A DNA stretch of 64,000 bases from Streptomyces sp. Tu6071 (lineage in GTDB: Bacteria > Actinomycetota > Actinomycetes > Streptomycetales > Streptomycetaceae): NCBI RefSeq assembly GCF_000213055.1, contig NZ_CM001165.1, positions 3,025,945 through 3,089,944 on the forward strand. Direction: 5' to 3'. The position numbers and the translations under genes are program-made. Every line of letters begins with the position of its first letter. Positions within the stretch are counted from its first letter, which is position 1. The notes under the pieces were generated by a model that was not told where the DNA came from, made no database searches, and saw nothing but the letters and a program-made list of their open reading frames with translations. Shown piece by piece: positions 7,956 to 15,392 of this stretch.

Positions 7956-9395
7956 CTAGACGGCAACTCGCTCGGCGCTGTCCGCGAGCGCCGTTCCGCC
8001 CGGCTCCGGACGCGTCCCCGCGCCGCCGCCGCGCGGGATCAGCAGCGCGATCACCGCCCCCAGGAGCACTCCGCCCGTGCCCGCCCACAGGGCCGGGGTG
8101 AGCCCGTCCAGGAAGTCCGCGGCGCTCCCGTACCCGCCCCGCGTGGTGAACACGGCACTCAGGACGGCGATGCCGAGCGCCCCGCCGACCTCGCGGACCG
8201 CGTTGTTCACGCCGGAGGCGATCCCCGCCTCGGCGGGGCGCACGCTGTCCATGACGAGGGCCGCGGCGGGCGCGAAGTAGAGCGCCATCCCGATGCCGCC
8301 GAGGATCATCCCGGGGAGCAGCTCCGCGTACGAGACCCCCGCGTCGAAGAGGTACGCGAACCAGCCGAGCGCGATCCCCTGGAGGAACAGCCCGGCGGCG
8401 ACCACGCGGCGCCCGCCGAAGCGGTCGCTGAGCAGCCCCGCGACCGGCGCGACGAGCATCGGCATCCCCGTCCACGGCAGCATCCGCAGGCCCGCCTCGG
8501 TCGGCGACCAGCCCTGTACGAGCTGGAGGGCCTGGCTGAGCAGGAAGACCGAGCCGAACATGCCGAGGAACATCAGCAGGCTGACGCCGTTGATCGCGTT
8601 GAAGGCCCGTCCCCGGAAGAGCCGCATCGGCACCATGGGGCGCCGCGAGCGCAGTTCCCAGACGACGAACCCGGCGAGCAGCGCGGTCCCCGCGAGGAGG
8701 CCGCCGAGCACGGGCGCGCTGGTCCAGCCGTCCCCGTTGCCGTTGATGAGCGCGTACACGATCCCGAAGAGCCCGCCGCTGACCAGGAGCGTCCCCGGCA
8801 GGTCCAGGCGTGCCCCGGGCGCGGTCGACTCGCCGAGCCGCAGCGGGGCGAGGACCAGCAGCAGGGCGCCGAGCGGCACGTTGAGCCAGAAGATCCAGTG
8901 CCACGAGATGTGCTCGGTGAGGGTGCCGCCGATGAGCGGCCCGGTCGCGACCGCGAGACCGTTGACGGCGCCCGTGATGCCGTACGCCATCCCGCGCCGC
9001 CCGGCGGGAACGGCCGCCGCGATGAGCGTGAGGATGAGCGGCATCATGACCGCCGCGCCGACGCCCTGCACGGCGCGCGCGGCGATGAGCTGGCCTATCC
9101 CCTGCGCGAAGCCCGCGAGCCCCGAGGCGAGCGTGAAGAGCGCGACGCCCGCCAGGAACATCCGGCGTCGCCCGAAGCGGTCCCCGAGCGCGGCCCCGAA
9201 GAGCATGAGCACCGCGAAGGTCAGCGTGTAGGCGCTCACCGTCCACTCCAGGTCCCCCGCGCCGCCGCCGAGATCGGCGCGGATCGAGGGCAGGGCGTTG
9301 GTGACGACGAGGTTGTCGAGCGCGGCCATGAAGCCCGCGATCCCGGTGATGAGCAGCACCCAGAAGACGGGCCGCTTGCTCGGTGTGCGTGTCAT
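7956..9395 (-). CDS. MFS drug-efflux transporter, DHA2/EmrB-QacA type
   Basis: 479 residues with about 14 hydrophobic segments. DHA2 marks: MAALDNLVVTNALPSIRADL (the motif-D-like D-x-x-x-VxxALP in TM1), ALGDRFGRRRMF (motif A), ARAVQGVGAAVMMPL (motif B), YGITGAVNGLAVATGPLIGG (motif C) and WHWIFWLNVPLG. These proteins export cationic dyes, antibiotics or antiseptics with proton antiport. A TetR gene lies just upstream on the same strand and similar inverted repeats stand before both genes, so substrate-induced efflux is the likely logic. Confidence 0.92.
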   Translation of the reverse strand: MTRTPSKRPVFWVLLITGIAGFMAALDNLVVTNALPSIRADLGGGAGDLEWTVSAYTLTFAVLMLFGAALGDRFGRRRMFLAGVALFTLASGLAGFAQGIGQLIAARAVQGVGAAVMMPLILTLIAAAVPAGRRGMAYGITGAVNGLAVATGPLIGGTLTEHISWHWIFWLNVPLGALLLVLAPLRLGESTAPGARLDLPGTLLVSGGLFGIVYALINGNGDGWTSAPVLGGLLAGTALLAGFVVWELRSRRPMVPMRLFRGRAFNAINGVSLLMFLGMFGSVFLLSQALQLVQGWSPTEAGLRMLPWTGMPMLVAPVAGLLSDRFGGRRVVAAGLFLQGIALGWFAYLFDAGVSYAELLPGMILGGIGMALYFAPAAALVMDSVRPAEAGIASGVNNAVREVGGALGIAVLSAVFTTRGGYGSAADFLDGLTPALWAGTGGVLLGAVIALLIPRGGGAGTRPEPGGTALADSAERVAV

Positions 9396-9419
9396 GTTCT
9401 GTGTCCCCCAGACACCTGC

Positions 9420-9443
9420 GTTTTAGTTATCGATCACTAACTT
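9420..9443. promoter_or_regulatory. Probable TetR operator before the MFS gene
   Basis: TTAGT and ACTAACTT flank an 8-bp spacer, 25-48 bp upstream of the MFS start. It shares TTAGT-N8-ACTAACTT with the perfect site at 10134-10157. The left arm here matches 5 of 8 positions. Confidence 0.7.
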
Positions 9444-9553
9444 CACGAGACGGACGAGAGCGACGGCCAAGGAGAAGCGGGAAGGTGGAGCGGACGGGAG
9501 CACGGAGCGGACGCGCGCCCGCCCCGGACGGGAGCCCGCCCCGTCGCGGCCCC

Positions 9554-10117
9554 CTACCCCTGGAACTCCTTCGCGACGGGCACGTCCTTCTCCTCGAACC
9601 CGCACCACACGTGGTGCGCAGGCGGGAAACCGAGCGAGACGAGGTTGTTGATCAGCATGCCCATCGCCATGAACTGCGCGGCCTCCTCGGCGTCCCCGCC
9701 GAGCCGCAGCAGCAGGAAGTCCCACAGCTCGGTCCAGTCCCGCCGCAGTTCCTCGGCGAACTCCTCGTCCCCCGCGCCGCGCGCGGCGGCGGCCTGCCCG
9801 TAGATCCGCAGGAACATCTGCGGGAACTCGGGGCGCCGCTCGATGAGTTCCTTGTACGCCGCCCCCATCGCGGCCTTCGGCCCCTCGTCGCCCACGGCGT
9901 CGGCGGCCTCCTCGAAGACGCGCATCGTCTCGCGCATGGAGTACGCGGCGGCGGCGAGGAAGAGCTCCCGCTTGTTCTTGAACAGCCGGAACAGATACGG
10001 CTGCGAGACCCCGACCCGTTGCGCGATGGACTCGGTCGACGTCCCCTCGTACCCCCGCTCGGCGAATTCGACGACGGCGGCACGGATGGCGCTCACGCGC
10101 CGCTCCTCAGCACTCAT
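9554..10117 (-). CDS. TetR/AcrR family regulator of the adjacent MFS pump
   Basis: 187 residues. The helix-turn-helix is seen in AIRAAVVEFAERGYEG, TSTESIAQRVGVSQPYLF and RLFKNKRELFLA. The rest is an all-helical ligand domain. ATG 10115-10117 (MSAEERR) is taken; an in-frame GTG at 10147 would place the start inside the operator. It lies upstream of the MFS gene with a 158-bp gap. A perfect 8-bp-arm repeat precedes its own start, so autoregulation plus control of the pump is likely. Confidence 0.88.
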   Translation of the reverse strand: MSAEERRVSAIRAAVVEFAERGYEGTSTESIAQRVGVSQPYLFRLFKNKRELFLAAAAYSMRETMRVFEEAADAVGDEGPKAAMGAAYKELIERRPEFPQMFLRIYGQAAAARGAGDEEFAEELRRDWTELWDFLLLRLGGDAEEAAQFMAMGMLINNLVSLGFPPAHHVWCGFEEKDVPVAKEFQG

Positions 10118-10133
10118 CCTGACCACGGAAGGA

Positions 10134-10157
10134 AAGTTAGTACTCAATCACTAACTT
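10134..10157. promoter_or_regulatory. Perfect inverted repeat before the TetR gene
   Basis: AAGTTAGT (10134-10141) and ACTAACTT (10150-10157) around 8 bp, 17 bp upstream of the TetR start. It is markedly AT-rich against the local background, as expected for an operator overlapping a promoter. Confidence 0.78.
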
Positions 10158-10214
10158 GGCAAGGCGGGCACGGAGCCGGGGCCGGAGGACGCGACCGCCC
10201 GGCCCCGGCCGGGC

Positions 10215-10643
10215 TCACGCCAGCCGGACGACCGCCCGGCTCATCCCCAGCACCTTCTGCCCCGCACTGGTGGCCAGCAGGTCCACCCGCACCAGCCCGT
10301 CGTCGAGCTTCGCGGCGACCTTCCCGCTCACCTCAATGACGGCCCCCTCGTCGTCGTCGGGCACGACGACCGGCTTCGTGAACCGCACTCCGTACTCGAC
10401 GACGGCGCCCGGGTCGCCCGCCCAGTCCGTCACGACCCGTACGGCCTCGGCCATCGTGAACATGCCGTGCGCGATGACGTCCGGGAGCCCCACGGACTTG
10501 GCGAAGCGCTCGTTCCAGTGGATGGGGTTGAAGTCCCCCGAGGCGCCCGCGTACGCGACGAGCGTGGCGCGGGTCACGGGGAAGCTCGCCGGGGGAAGCT
10601 CGGTGCCGACCTCGACGTCCGCGTAGGCGACGGTGGCGCTCAT
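10215..10643 (-). CDS. MaoC-like dehydratase (HadB-type (3R)-hydroxyacyl-ACP dehydratase subunit)
   Basis: 142 residues with a single hot-dog fold. The hydratase 2 motif is intact: YAGASGDFNPIHWNERFAK (catalytic Asp/His), followed by VIAHGMFTMAE. Such subunits pair with a HadA-like partner. The start is ATG 10641-10643, which shares one base with the TGA stop of the upstream gene (TGATG), so the two are translationally coupled. In Mycobacterium the HadAB pair beside rpmG acts in FAS-II; here the acyl substrate is unknown. Confidence 0.9.
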   Translation of the reverse strand: MSATVAYADVEVGTELPPASFPVTRATLVAYAGASGDFNPIHWNERFAKSVGLPDVIAHGMFTMAEAVRVVTDWAGDPGAVVEYGVRFTKPVVVPDDDEGAVIEVSGKVAAKLDDGLVRVDLLATSAGQKVLGMSRAVVRLA

Positions 10644-11101
10644 CACTTCTCCCCTTCCCCGGCCGCGCGGGCCACGAGCTTCGTCACGGCCGTCACGACG
10701 AGTGCGCCCTCGGCGTCGTGCACCTCGCCGCGGATGTCGATGATGTCGTTGCCGGCGAGCGACTTGATCGTGTCGATCGTCGAGGTGACGCTCAGCACGT
10801 CCCCCGCCCGGACCGGGCGCACGTAGGCGAACTTCTGGTCCCCGTGCACGACGCGGCTGTAGTCGAGCCCGAGCGCGGGGTCCTGGACGACCTGGGCCGC
10901 GGCACCGTACGTGACGGCGAACACGAAGGTCGGCGGGGCGATCACGTCCTCGTGCCCGAGCTTCCGGGCGGCCTCGGGGTCGGTGTACGCGGGGTTCTCG
11001 TCACCGATCGCGCGCGCGAACTCGCGGATCTTCTCCCGCCCCACCTCGTAGGAATCGACGGGCGGATAACTCCGCCCCACGAAGGACTGGTCGAGCGCCA
11101 T
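10643..11101 (-). CDS. HadA-like MaoC family dehydratase subunit (FAS1-like N-terminal domain)
   Basis: 152 residues. MALDQSFVGRSYPPVDSYEV, REFARAIGDENPAYTD, VIAPPTFVFAVTYGAA and VVHGDQKFAYVRPVRAGD match the HadA/HadC family (UPF0336), whose hot-dog fold lacks the full catalytic motif and supplies substrate binding to HadB. ATG 11099-11101 is chosen because homologues start MALD. The order rpmG, hadA, hadB is the actinobacterial arrangement as I remember it. Confidence 0.9.
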   Translation of the reverse strand: MALDQSFVGRSYPPVDSYEVGREKIREFARAIGDENPAYTDPEAARKLGHEDVIAPPTFVFAVTYGAAAQVVQDPALGLDYSRVVHGDQKFAYVRPVRAGDVLSVTSTIDTIKSLAGNDIIDIRGEVHDAEGALVVTAVTKLVARAAGEGEK

Positions 11102-11332
11102 GCGCCGTCCCACCTCCCGGTCTCGGCTGTACGTGGCTGTACGCGCATACGTGTACGCGGCGGTACGTGGCGTAGCGCGGCGCCCCAGCGTCTCACGAGC
11201 GGCGCGGGGCGCCCGAGGAGAGCCCGGCATCGTGCCCGTGGACGCGTCTGGCACCCGGGGGCGCGCATCTTCGGAGGTACCCGGTACGCGCGGACGCGCT
11301 TCCGTTCCTCATCCGCACCCGGAAACGCCGAA

Positions 11333-11358
11333 AGGCCGCTCCCCGAAGGGAACGGCCT
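11333..11358 (-). terminator. Hairpin after rpmG
   Basis: AGGCCG (11333-11338) and CGGCCT (11353-11358) enclose a loop with further G/C pairing, 40 bp after the rpmG stop. The remainder of the 296-bp gap to the hadA start shows several GTAC-rich near-repeats (GTACGTGG, GTACGCG) but no gene. Confidence 0.55.
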
Positions 11359-11397
11359 CGCGAACGAGCCTGATGCGAGAGGTCCGTGACCGGAAGG

Positions 11398-11562
11398 TCA
11401 GCGGGTCTCGCGGTGCGCCGTGTGCTTGTTGCAGCGCGGGCAGTGCTTCTTGAGTTCAAGACGATCCGGGTCATTACGCCGGTTCTTCTTGGTGATGTAG
11501 TTCCGCTCCTTGCACTCCACGCAGGCCAGCGTGATCTTCGGGCGGACGTCGGTGGCAGCCAC
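11398..11562 (-). CDS. rpmG: 50S ribosomal protein L33, cysteine-containing form
   Basis: 54 residues: [20 protein letters not shown], then [19 protein letters not shown] and [19 protein letters not shown] and CPRC form a zinc ribbon, so this is the C+ paralogue; zinc-free (C-) paralogues are normally Zur-regulated elsewhere. The start is GTG at 11560-11562 with GGAG upstream. It lies just downstream of tRNA-Met and tRNA-Thr on the same strand. Confidence 0.96.
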   Translation of the reverse strand: MAATDVRPKITLACVECKERNYITKKNRRNDPDRLELKKHCPRCNKHTAHRETR

Positions 11563-11652
11563 GTGAGTGCTCCTTGACGAACGGATAGAAAACGATTAAC
11601 GCAGGAAAGAGTAGCCGACCGAAGGACCGACCCCACAATCGGCTACTGTCAG

Positions 11653-11725
11653 TAGCGGTGACCGGACTTGAACCGGTGACACAGCGATTATGAGCCGCTT
11701 GCTCTACCGACTGAGCTACACCGCC
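11653..11725 (-). tRNA. tRNA-Met, elongator (anticodon CAT)
   Basis: A 73-nt cloverleaf: GGCGGTG pairs with CACCGCT, discriminator A, anticodon loop CTCATAA, T-arm GTTCAAGTC. The 5' end pairs fully, unlike initiator tRNA. The 3' CCA is not encoded. Confidence 0.96.
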
Positions 11726-11777
11726 TCGGTGTGAGTGCGGCCCCCGTCCCACAAGGACGGGGATCTCTTCACACCAG

Positions 11778-11850
11778 AGCCCCAAAACGGAATCGAACCG
11801 TTGACCTTCTCCTTACCATGGAGACGCTCTGCCGACTGAGCTATTGGGGC
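11778..11850 (-). tRNA. tRNA-Thr (anticodon GGT)
   Basis: A 73-nt cloverleaf: GCCCCAA pairs with TTGGGGC, anticodon stem TCTCC/GGAGA with loop ATGGTAA giving GGT, T-arm GTTCGATTC. It lies 52 bp upstream of tRNA-Met on the same strand, so they are probably cotranscribed. Confidence 0.96.
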
Positions 11851-12162
11851 GAGCGAGGAAGACATTACACGCTCGCGGGCCGTTCGCCCAAATCCTTACC
11901 GCGGCCGGTCCCGGTGGTGCGCGCCCGCGCCGCTCCACCCCGCGTACCGCCCCCCGTACGCCTGTGACCTGCGCGAGCGCCGGGGCGCCCGGTGCCGGGC
12001 CGATGCGCGGCACCGGGACATTCCGCCGGTACGACTATTGCCCTCCTGCTCGTCGTCGCGAGGAGGGAGCCCTAGGCTCGTGCCCACTCTGGGTGATCAC
12101 GGGGTGATCACATTCCGCGAGTACCCGACCCACGGGAGCGAGTACCCGACCACGGGAGCACG
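11851..12162. other. Divergent intergenic region, tRNA-Thr / amidohydrolase
   Basis: 312 bp without a gene. It holds the tRNA promoter on the minus side. On the plus side there are two GTGATCAC palindromes 11 bp apart, then a tandem duplication of about 21 bp (GAGTACCCGACC and flanks at about 12119 and 12140) that includes the GGGAGC used as ribosome binding site of the next gene. Confidence 0.6.
12093..12111. promoter_or_regulatory. Twin GTGATCAC palindromes
   Basis: GTGATCAC occurs at 12093-12100 and 12104-12111, one helical turn apart and about 60 bp before the amidohydrolase start, in a relatively AT-rich pocket. The spacing suggests a cooperative operator; the protein that would bind is unknown. 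Confidence 0.45.
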
Positions 12163-13410
12163 ATGCCCGACAGCCCTCCGCCCTCTTCCCGCCTCCCCGG
12201 CGGCAGCGGCGGCCCCGGCGCCGGCCTGCTGCTCAGCGGCGCGCGGCTGAGCGACGGGCGCACCGTGGACGTCCGCCTCGCCCGCGGCCGTATCGAGGCC
12301 GTGGGCACCGTCGGCAGCCTGGCCGCGGGCGGGGCGCACACGGTCGACCTCGGCGGCTGGCTCCTCCTCCCCGCCCCCGCCGAACCGCACGCGCACGCCG
12401 ACACCGCGCTCACCGCGCTCACCGCGGGCCCGCCCGAGGACAGCCCCCGCGCGGTGCGCTCCCGCGCCACCGAGGCGGCTCTCCTCCAGCTCGGCCACGG
12501 CGCCACGGCCCAGCGCGCCCACGTCCGGGTCGGCGACGTCCAGGGCCTCACCGCGCTCGAAGCGGTGCTCCAGACCCGTACCGCGCTGCACGGCCTCGCC
12601 GAGCTGTCCGTCGTCGCCGTGCCCCGCCTGCTCACCGGGGTCGCGGGCGCGGAGGGGCGCGCGCAGCTGCGCGACGCGGTGAAGATGGGCGCGGCCGTCG
12701 TGGGCGGCTGCCCCGACCTCGACCCCGATCCCACGGGCTACACCGAGACGCTGCTCGCCGTCGCCGCCGAGCACGGCTGCCCCGTCGACCTGCACACCGC
12801 CGCCGACGACCCGGTGCGCCTCGCGCGGCTCGCCGCGATGGCGGGCGGACTGCGTCCGGGGGTGACGCTCGGGCCCTGCGGCGGGCTCGCGCGGCTGCCC
12901 GACAAGGTCGCCGGGCGCGCGGCGGAATCGCTCGCCGCGGCCGGGATCGCGGTCGTCGCGCTGCCGCAGGGCGACTGCTGCGGCACCGAGCGGCGCGGGG
13001 CGACGAGCGCGCCCGTACGGCTGCTTCGCGCGGCCGGGGTCGCGGTCGCGGCCGGCAGCGGGGCGCTGCGCGACCAGGCGAACCCGGTGGGCCGCGGCGA
13101 CCCCCTGGAGGCCGCCTACCTCCTCGCCTCGCAGCACGGGCTGCGCCCCGGGGAGGCGTACGCGGCAATCTCCGCGACGGCCCGCGCGCTGCTCGGCCTG
13201 CCGGAGGTACGGGTCGAGGCGGGCTTCCCCGCCGAGCTGCTCGCGGTGCGCGGCGACCAGCTCTCGGGCGCGCTCTCGCTCGCGTACGGGCGGCTCGTCG
13301 TGCACCGGGGGCGCGTCGTGGCGCGGACGAGCGCGGTACGGGAGTACTGCGACTCCGCCGCGGGCCTCGACCTCCCCCGCCAGAGCCGGGCCCCGCGCCG
13401 CACGCACTGA
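12163..13410 (+). CDS. Amidohydrolase-superfamily protein, cytosine-deaminase-like but with degenerate active site
   Basis: 415 residues, readable end to end against E. coli cytosine deaminase (CodA, recalled). A Pro/Gly-rich start (1-20) precedes the small beta domain (LLLSGARLSDGRTVDVRLA). The first metal motif is kept (AEPHAHADTAL, H76 and H78), as is H211 in VDLHTAADDP. The other functional residues are replaced: the Glu three after H211 is A214, the SHC-type His is P238 (LGPCGG), the Asp ligand is G300 (AAGSGALRD), and the substrate Gln is R155. The fold is probably intact but deamination by the standard mechanism is unlikely, so it may be a binding protein or use other chemistry. The ATG follows a GGGAGC ribosome binding site. 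Confidence 0.8.
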   Translation: MPDSPPPSSRLPGGSGGPGAGLLLSGARLSDGRTVDVRLARGRIEAVGTVGSLAAGGAHTVDLGGWLLLPAPAEPHAHADTALTALTAGPPEDSPRAVRSRATEAALLQLGHGATAQRAHVRVGDVQGLTALEAVLQTRTALHGLAELSVVAVPRLLTGVAGAEGRAQLRDAVKMGAAVVGGCPDLDPDPTGYTETLLAVAAEHGCPVDLHTAADDPVRLARLAAMAGGLRPGVTLGPCGGLARLPDKVAGRAAESLAAAGIAVVALPQGDCCGTERRGATSAPVRLLRAAGVAVAAGSGALRDQANPVGRGDPLEAAYLLASQHGLRPGEAYAAISATARALLGLPEVRVEAGFPAELLAVRGDQLSGALSLAYGRLVVHRGRVVARTSAVREYCDSAAGLDLPRQSRAPRRTH

Positions 13411-13493
13411 CCTCCGCCGTACGCCCCGGGCTTCGCCGTACGCCCCGGCCTCCTGAGCGGCGCCCGGCCCCGTACGGGCGTACCGTCGGAGCC

Positions 13494-14150
13494 ATGCGCA
13501 TGGTGATCGCAGGAGGACATGGTCAGATCGCGTTGCGGCTGGAGCGACTGCTCGCCGGGCGCGGTGACGAGGCGGTCGGTCTGATCCGGAACCCGGAGCA
13601 GGCGGGCGACCTGGAACTCGCGGGCGCGCGGGCGGTGGTGTGCGACCTGGAGTCGGCGACGGTCGACGAGGTGGCGCAGGCGCTCGCCGGCGCGGACGTC
13701 GCGGTGTTCGCGGCGGGGGCGGGCCCCGACAGCGGGCGGGACCGCAAGGACACGATGGACCGCGACGGGGCGGTGCTCCTCGCGGACGCGGCCGAACGCG
13801 CGGGTGTGCGGCGCTTCCTGATGGTCTCCTCGATGGGCGCGGACGCGGCGCACGAGGGCGACGAGGTCTTCGACGTGTACCTGCGCGCGAAGGGCGCGGC
13901 GGACGACGCGATCCGCGCGCGGACGGGCCTGGACTGGACGATCCTGCGCCCCGGTCGCCTCACGGACGCTCCCGGCACGGGCGAGGTGGCCCTCTCCACG
14001 AGCACGGGCTACGGCGAGGTGCCCCGCGACGACGTGGCCGCGGTCCTCCACGCCCTGGCCCGGTCCCCCGCCTCGGCGGGCCTGACCCTGGAGCTGATCT
14101 CGGGCCCGACCCCCGTCGACACGGCGGTCCGTCTCGCGAAGACCCCCTGA
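13494..14150 (+). CDS. NAD(P)H-binding atypical SDR
   Basis: 218 residues. MVIAGGHGQIALRLERLLA is the GxxGxI nucleotide-binding start (the common GATG is GGHG here), followed by ARAVVCDLES, FLMVSSMGAD and LDWTILRPGRLTD, as in the YwnB/NAD(P)-binding_10 group. Start ATG 13494 or 13500 cannot be separated. It lies 83 bp after the amidohydrolase and could be cotranscribed. It ends 10 bp before a convergent small gene. Confidence 0.85.
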   Translation: MRMVIAGGHGQIALRLERLLAGRGDEAVGLIRNPEQAGDLELAGARAVVCDLESATVDEVAQALAGADVAVFAAGAGPDSGRDRKDTMDRDGAVLLADAAERAGVRRFLMVSSMGADAAHEGDEVFDVYLRAKGAADDAIRARTGLDWTILRPGRLTDAPGTGEVALSTSTGYGEVPRDDVAAVLHALARSPASAGLTLELISGPTPVDTAVRLAKTP

Positions 14151-14160
14151 GGCCCGGCCC

Positions 14161-14370
14161 TCACCAGAGCGGCATCTGCCCCGGGAAATCAGGCACGACG
14201 AACCCGTCGAGAGCGTCCTGCCCGGCCGAGACCCCGACGTACCGCCGCGACCCCCGGCACGACTCCAGCCCCCCGGCGGCCCGCGTCCCCGGCGCATCGT
14301 GCCGGGCCACCCGCCCACCCACGACAGCGATCTCACGACGACACTCGGGACACGCACGACGCTCAGCCAT
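14161..14370 (-). CDS. Small conserved-type protein with CPEC motif
   Basis: 69 residues beginning MAERRACPECRREIAVVGGR, then VARHDAP and SCRGSRRYV. The CPEC pair plus a later Cys suggest a small zinc-binding fold. I recall proteins of this look as uncharacterised in streptomycetes and know no function. ATG 14368-14370. Codon use with GC-rich third positions fits a real gene, and it is convergent with the SDR gene. Confidence 0.65.
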   Translation of the reverse strand: MAERRACPECRREIAVVGGRVARHDAPGTRAAGGLESCRGSRRYVGVSAGQDALDGFVVPDFPGQMPLW

Positions 14371-14450
14371 GGGGACAAGTGTGGCGGGTGCGACCGACAG
14401 GGGGTGGGCTTGCCGGTCCCGCACGGCGCGGGGCGGCGGGTGGCGGGGCG

Positions 14451-15047
14451 TCAGCGCACGTCGACGTCATCGGCGGTGCTCGTGGCGGCGCCGGTCGTGG
14501 TGTTGCCGTAGTAGACCCAGCGGTAGTAACCGTCGACGCCGGCGGTCACCGTGGTCCTCAGGTTCCCCGTGCCGTTTCTCGTGGCCTTCTTGAGCGTCTT
14601 GTACGTCTTGGCGCCCTTGGCGCGGAACTGGAGGCTGACGGTACGGCCGCTGTAGGCGTCGTACTTCTTCGTGCCCCAGTTCGCCCGGGTCACCTTGCCC
14701 GTGACGGTGACCTTCTTGCCCTTGCTGACGGGCTCCGGGGTGGCGTTGGTGGTGGTCCTGGCCGCGCGCTTGAGCTGGACGGTGTAGGGGCGGGTCTCCG
14801 TCTCATGCGTCTTGAGCTGGTCGTCACGGGTGAAGAGCGTCAGGCCGATGGCGGTCTTCCACGTCGTGGCGTCGCTGTTGGAGTCGACCGAGTACTTGGC
14901 CGGGTGCGGGTCGATGAACAACTCGCCCTCACAGCGCGCGTGCTTGGCATCGCGTTCGCAGCATGTGGTGCCACCCGGGGGGATGATGTTCTCGCCGTCC
15001 TTCACGGCCTTCCCCTTGAGGTCACCGTGGTAGAGGTAAACGAACAC
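14451..15047 (-). pseudogene. 5'-truncated gene for a secreted Ig-like-domain protein
   Basis: The frame ends in a beta-rich repeat typical of streptomycete extracellular Ig-like C-terminal domains: KKVTVTGKVTRANWGTKKYD, AYSGRTVSLQFRAKGAKTYK, then AGVDGYYRWVYYGNT and STADDVDVR. Upstream is VFVYLYHGDLKGKAVKDGE, and there is no signal peptide: the frame meets a terminator hairpin at 15136 and a broken tRNA gene. A GTG at 15045-15047 with GGAGGA could start translation of about 198 residues, but they would not be exported. Best read as the 3' remainder of a gene cut by recombination at the tRNA. Confidence 0.65.
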
Positions 15048-15096
15048 GTCCTCCACAGGTGGCACACAGGACCACGCCTCCCCCGGAAACGACGAA

Positions 15097-15136
15097 GAGG
15101 CCCGGTGGCCAACCTTTCGGTTGGCCACCGGGCCTC
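15097..15136 (-). terminator. Strong bidirectional hairpin next to the tRNA-Tyr remnant
   Basis: An 18-bp perfect stem (15097-15114 with 15119-15136) around the tetraloop TTTC. It lies directly 3' of the tRNA remnant on the minus strand and would terminate its transcript. Confidence 0.88.
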
Positions 15137-15146
15137 TCGCTCCGTG

Positions 15147-15191
15147 TGGCGGCGCCAGGATTCGAACCTGGGAAGGCTGAGCCACACCGCC
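15147..15191 (-). pseudogene. tRNA-Tyr gene with internal deletion
   Basis: Minus strand, 45 nt instead of about 83-85. The 5' acceptor strand GGCGGTG pairs with the 3' strand CGCCGCC (one G-T pair), the discriminator is A, and the T-arm CCAGGTTCGAATCCTGG is complete. Between them only GGCTCAGCCTTC remains, which resembles the long variable arm of actinobacterial tRNA-Tyr. The D-arm and anticodon arm are missing, so the tyrosine identity is inferred, not read. It cannot give a functional tRNA. No integrase is nearby in the window. Confidence 0.7.
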
Positions 15192-15392
15192 TGGGATTGC
15201 TGGTCGGGCGTCCGGCGCGGGGCCGGGGGTGTCCTTCCAACGGGGAAAACAATACCTGATGGTGGGGGGTGCTTCGCCACCCGGTTGTCCGGGGTGGGCG
15301 GGGGGTGGGGTGACTAGGCTTTGGGGCTGCGGCCCGCTGGGGGTCGCTGCCCTCCGTCATACGGGCAATCCGAGCCAAGGAGCCACAGGAAC

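Noticed and set aside
15147..15191. Complete tRNA gene at this position
   Set aside because: No anticodon or D-arm can be folded; only acceptor and T-arm are present.
15147..15191. attR of a resident integrative element
   Set aside because: The 5' acceptor strand is also retained and there is no integrase or phage/plasmid gene anywhere in the window, so an inserted element is not supported.
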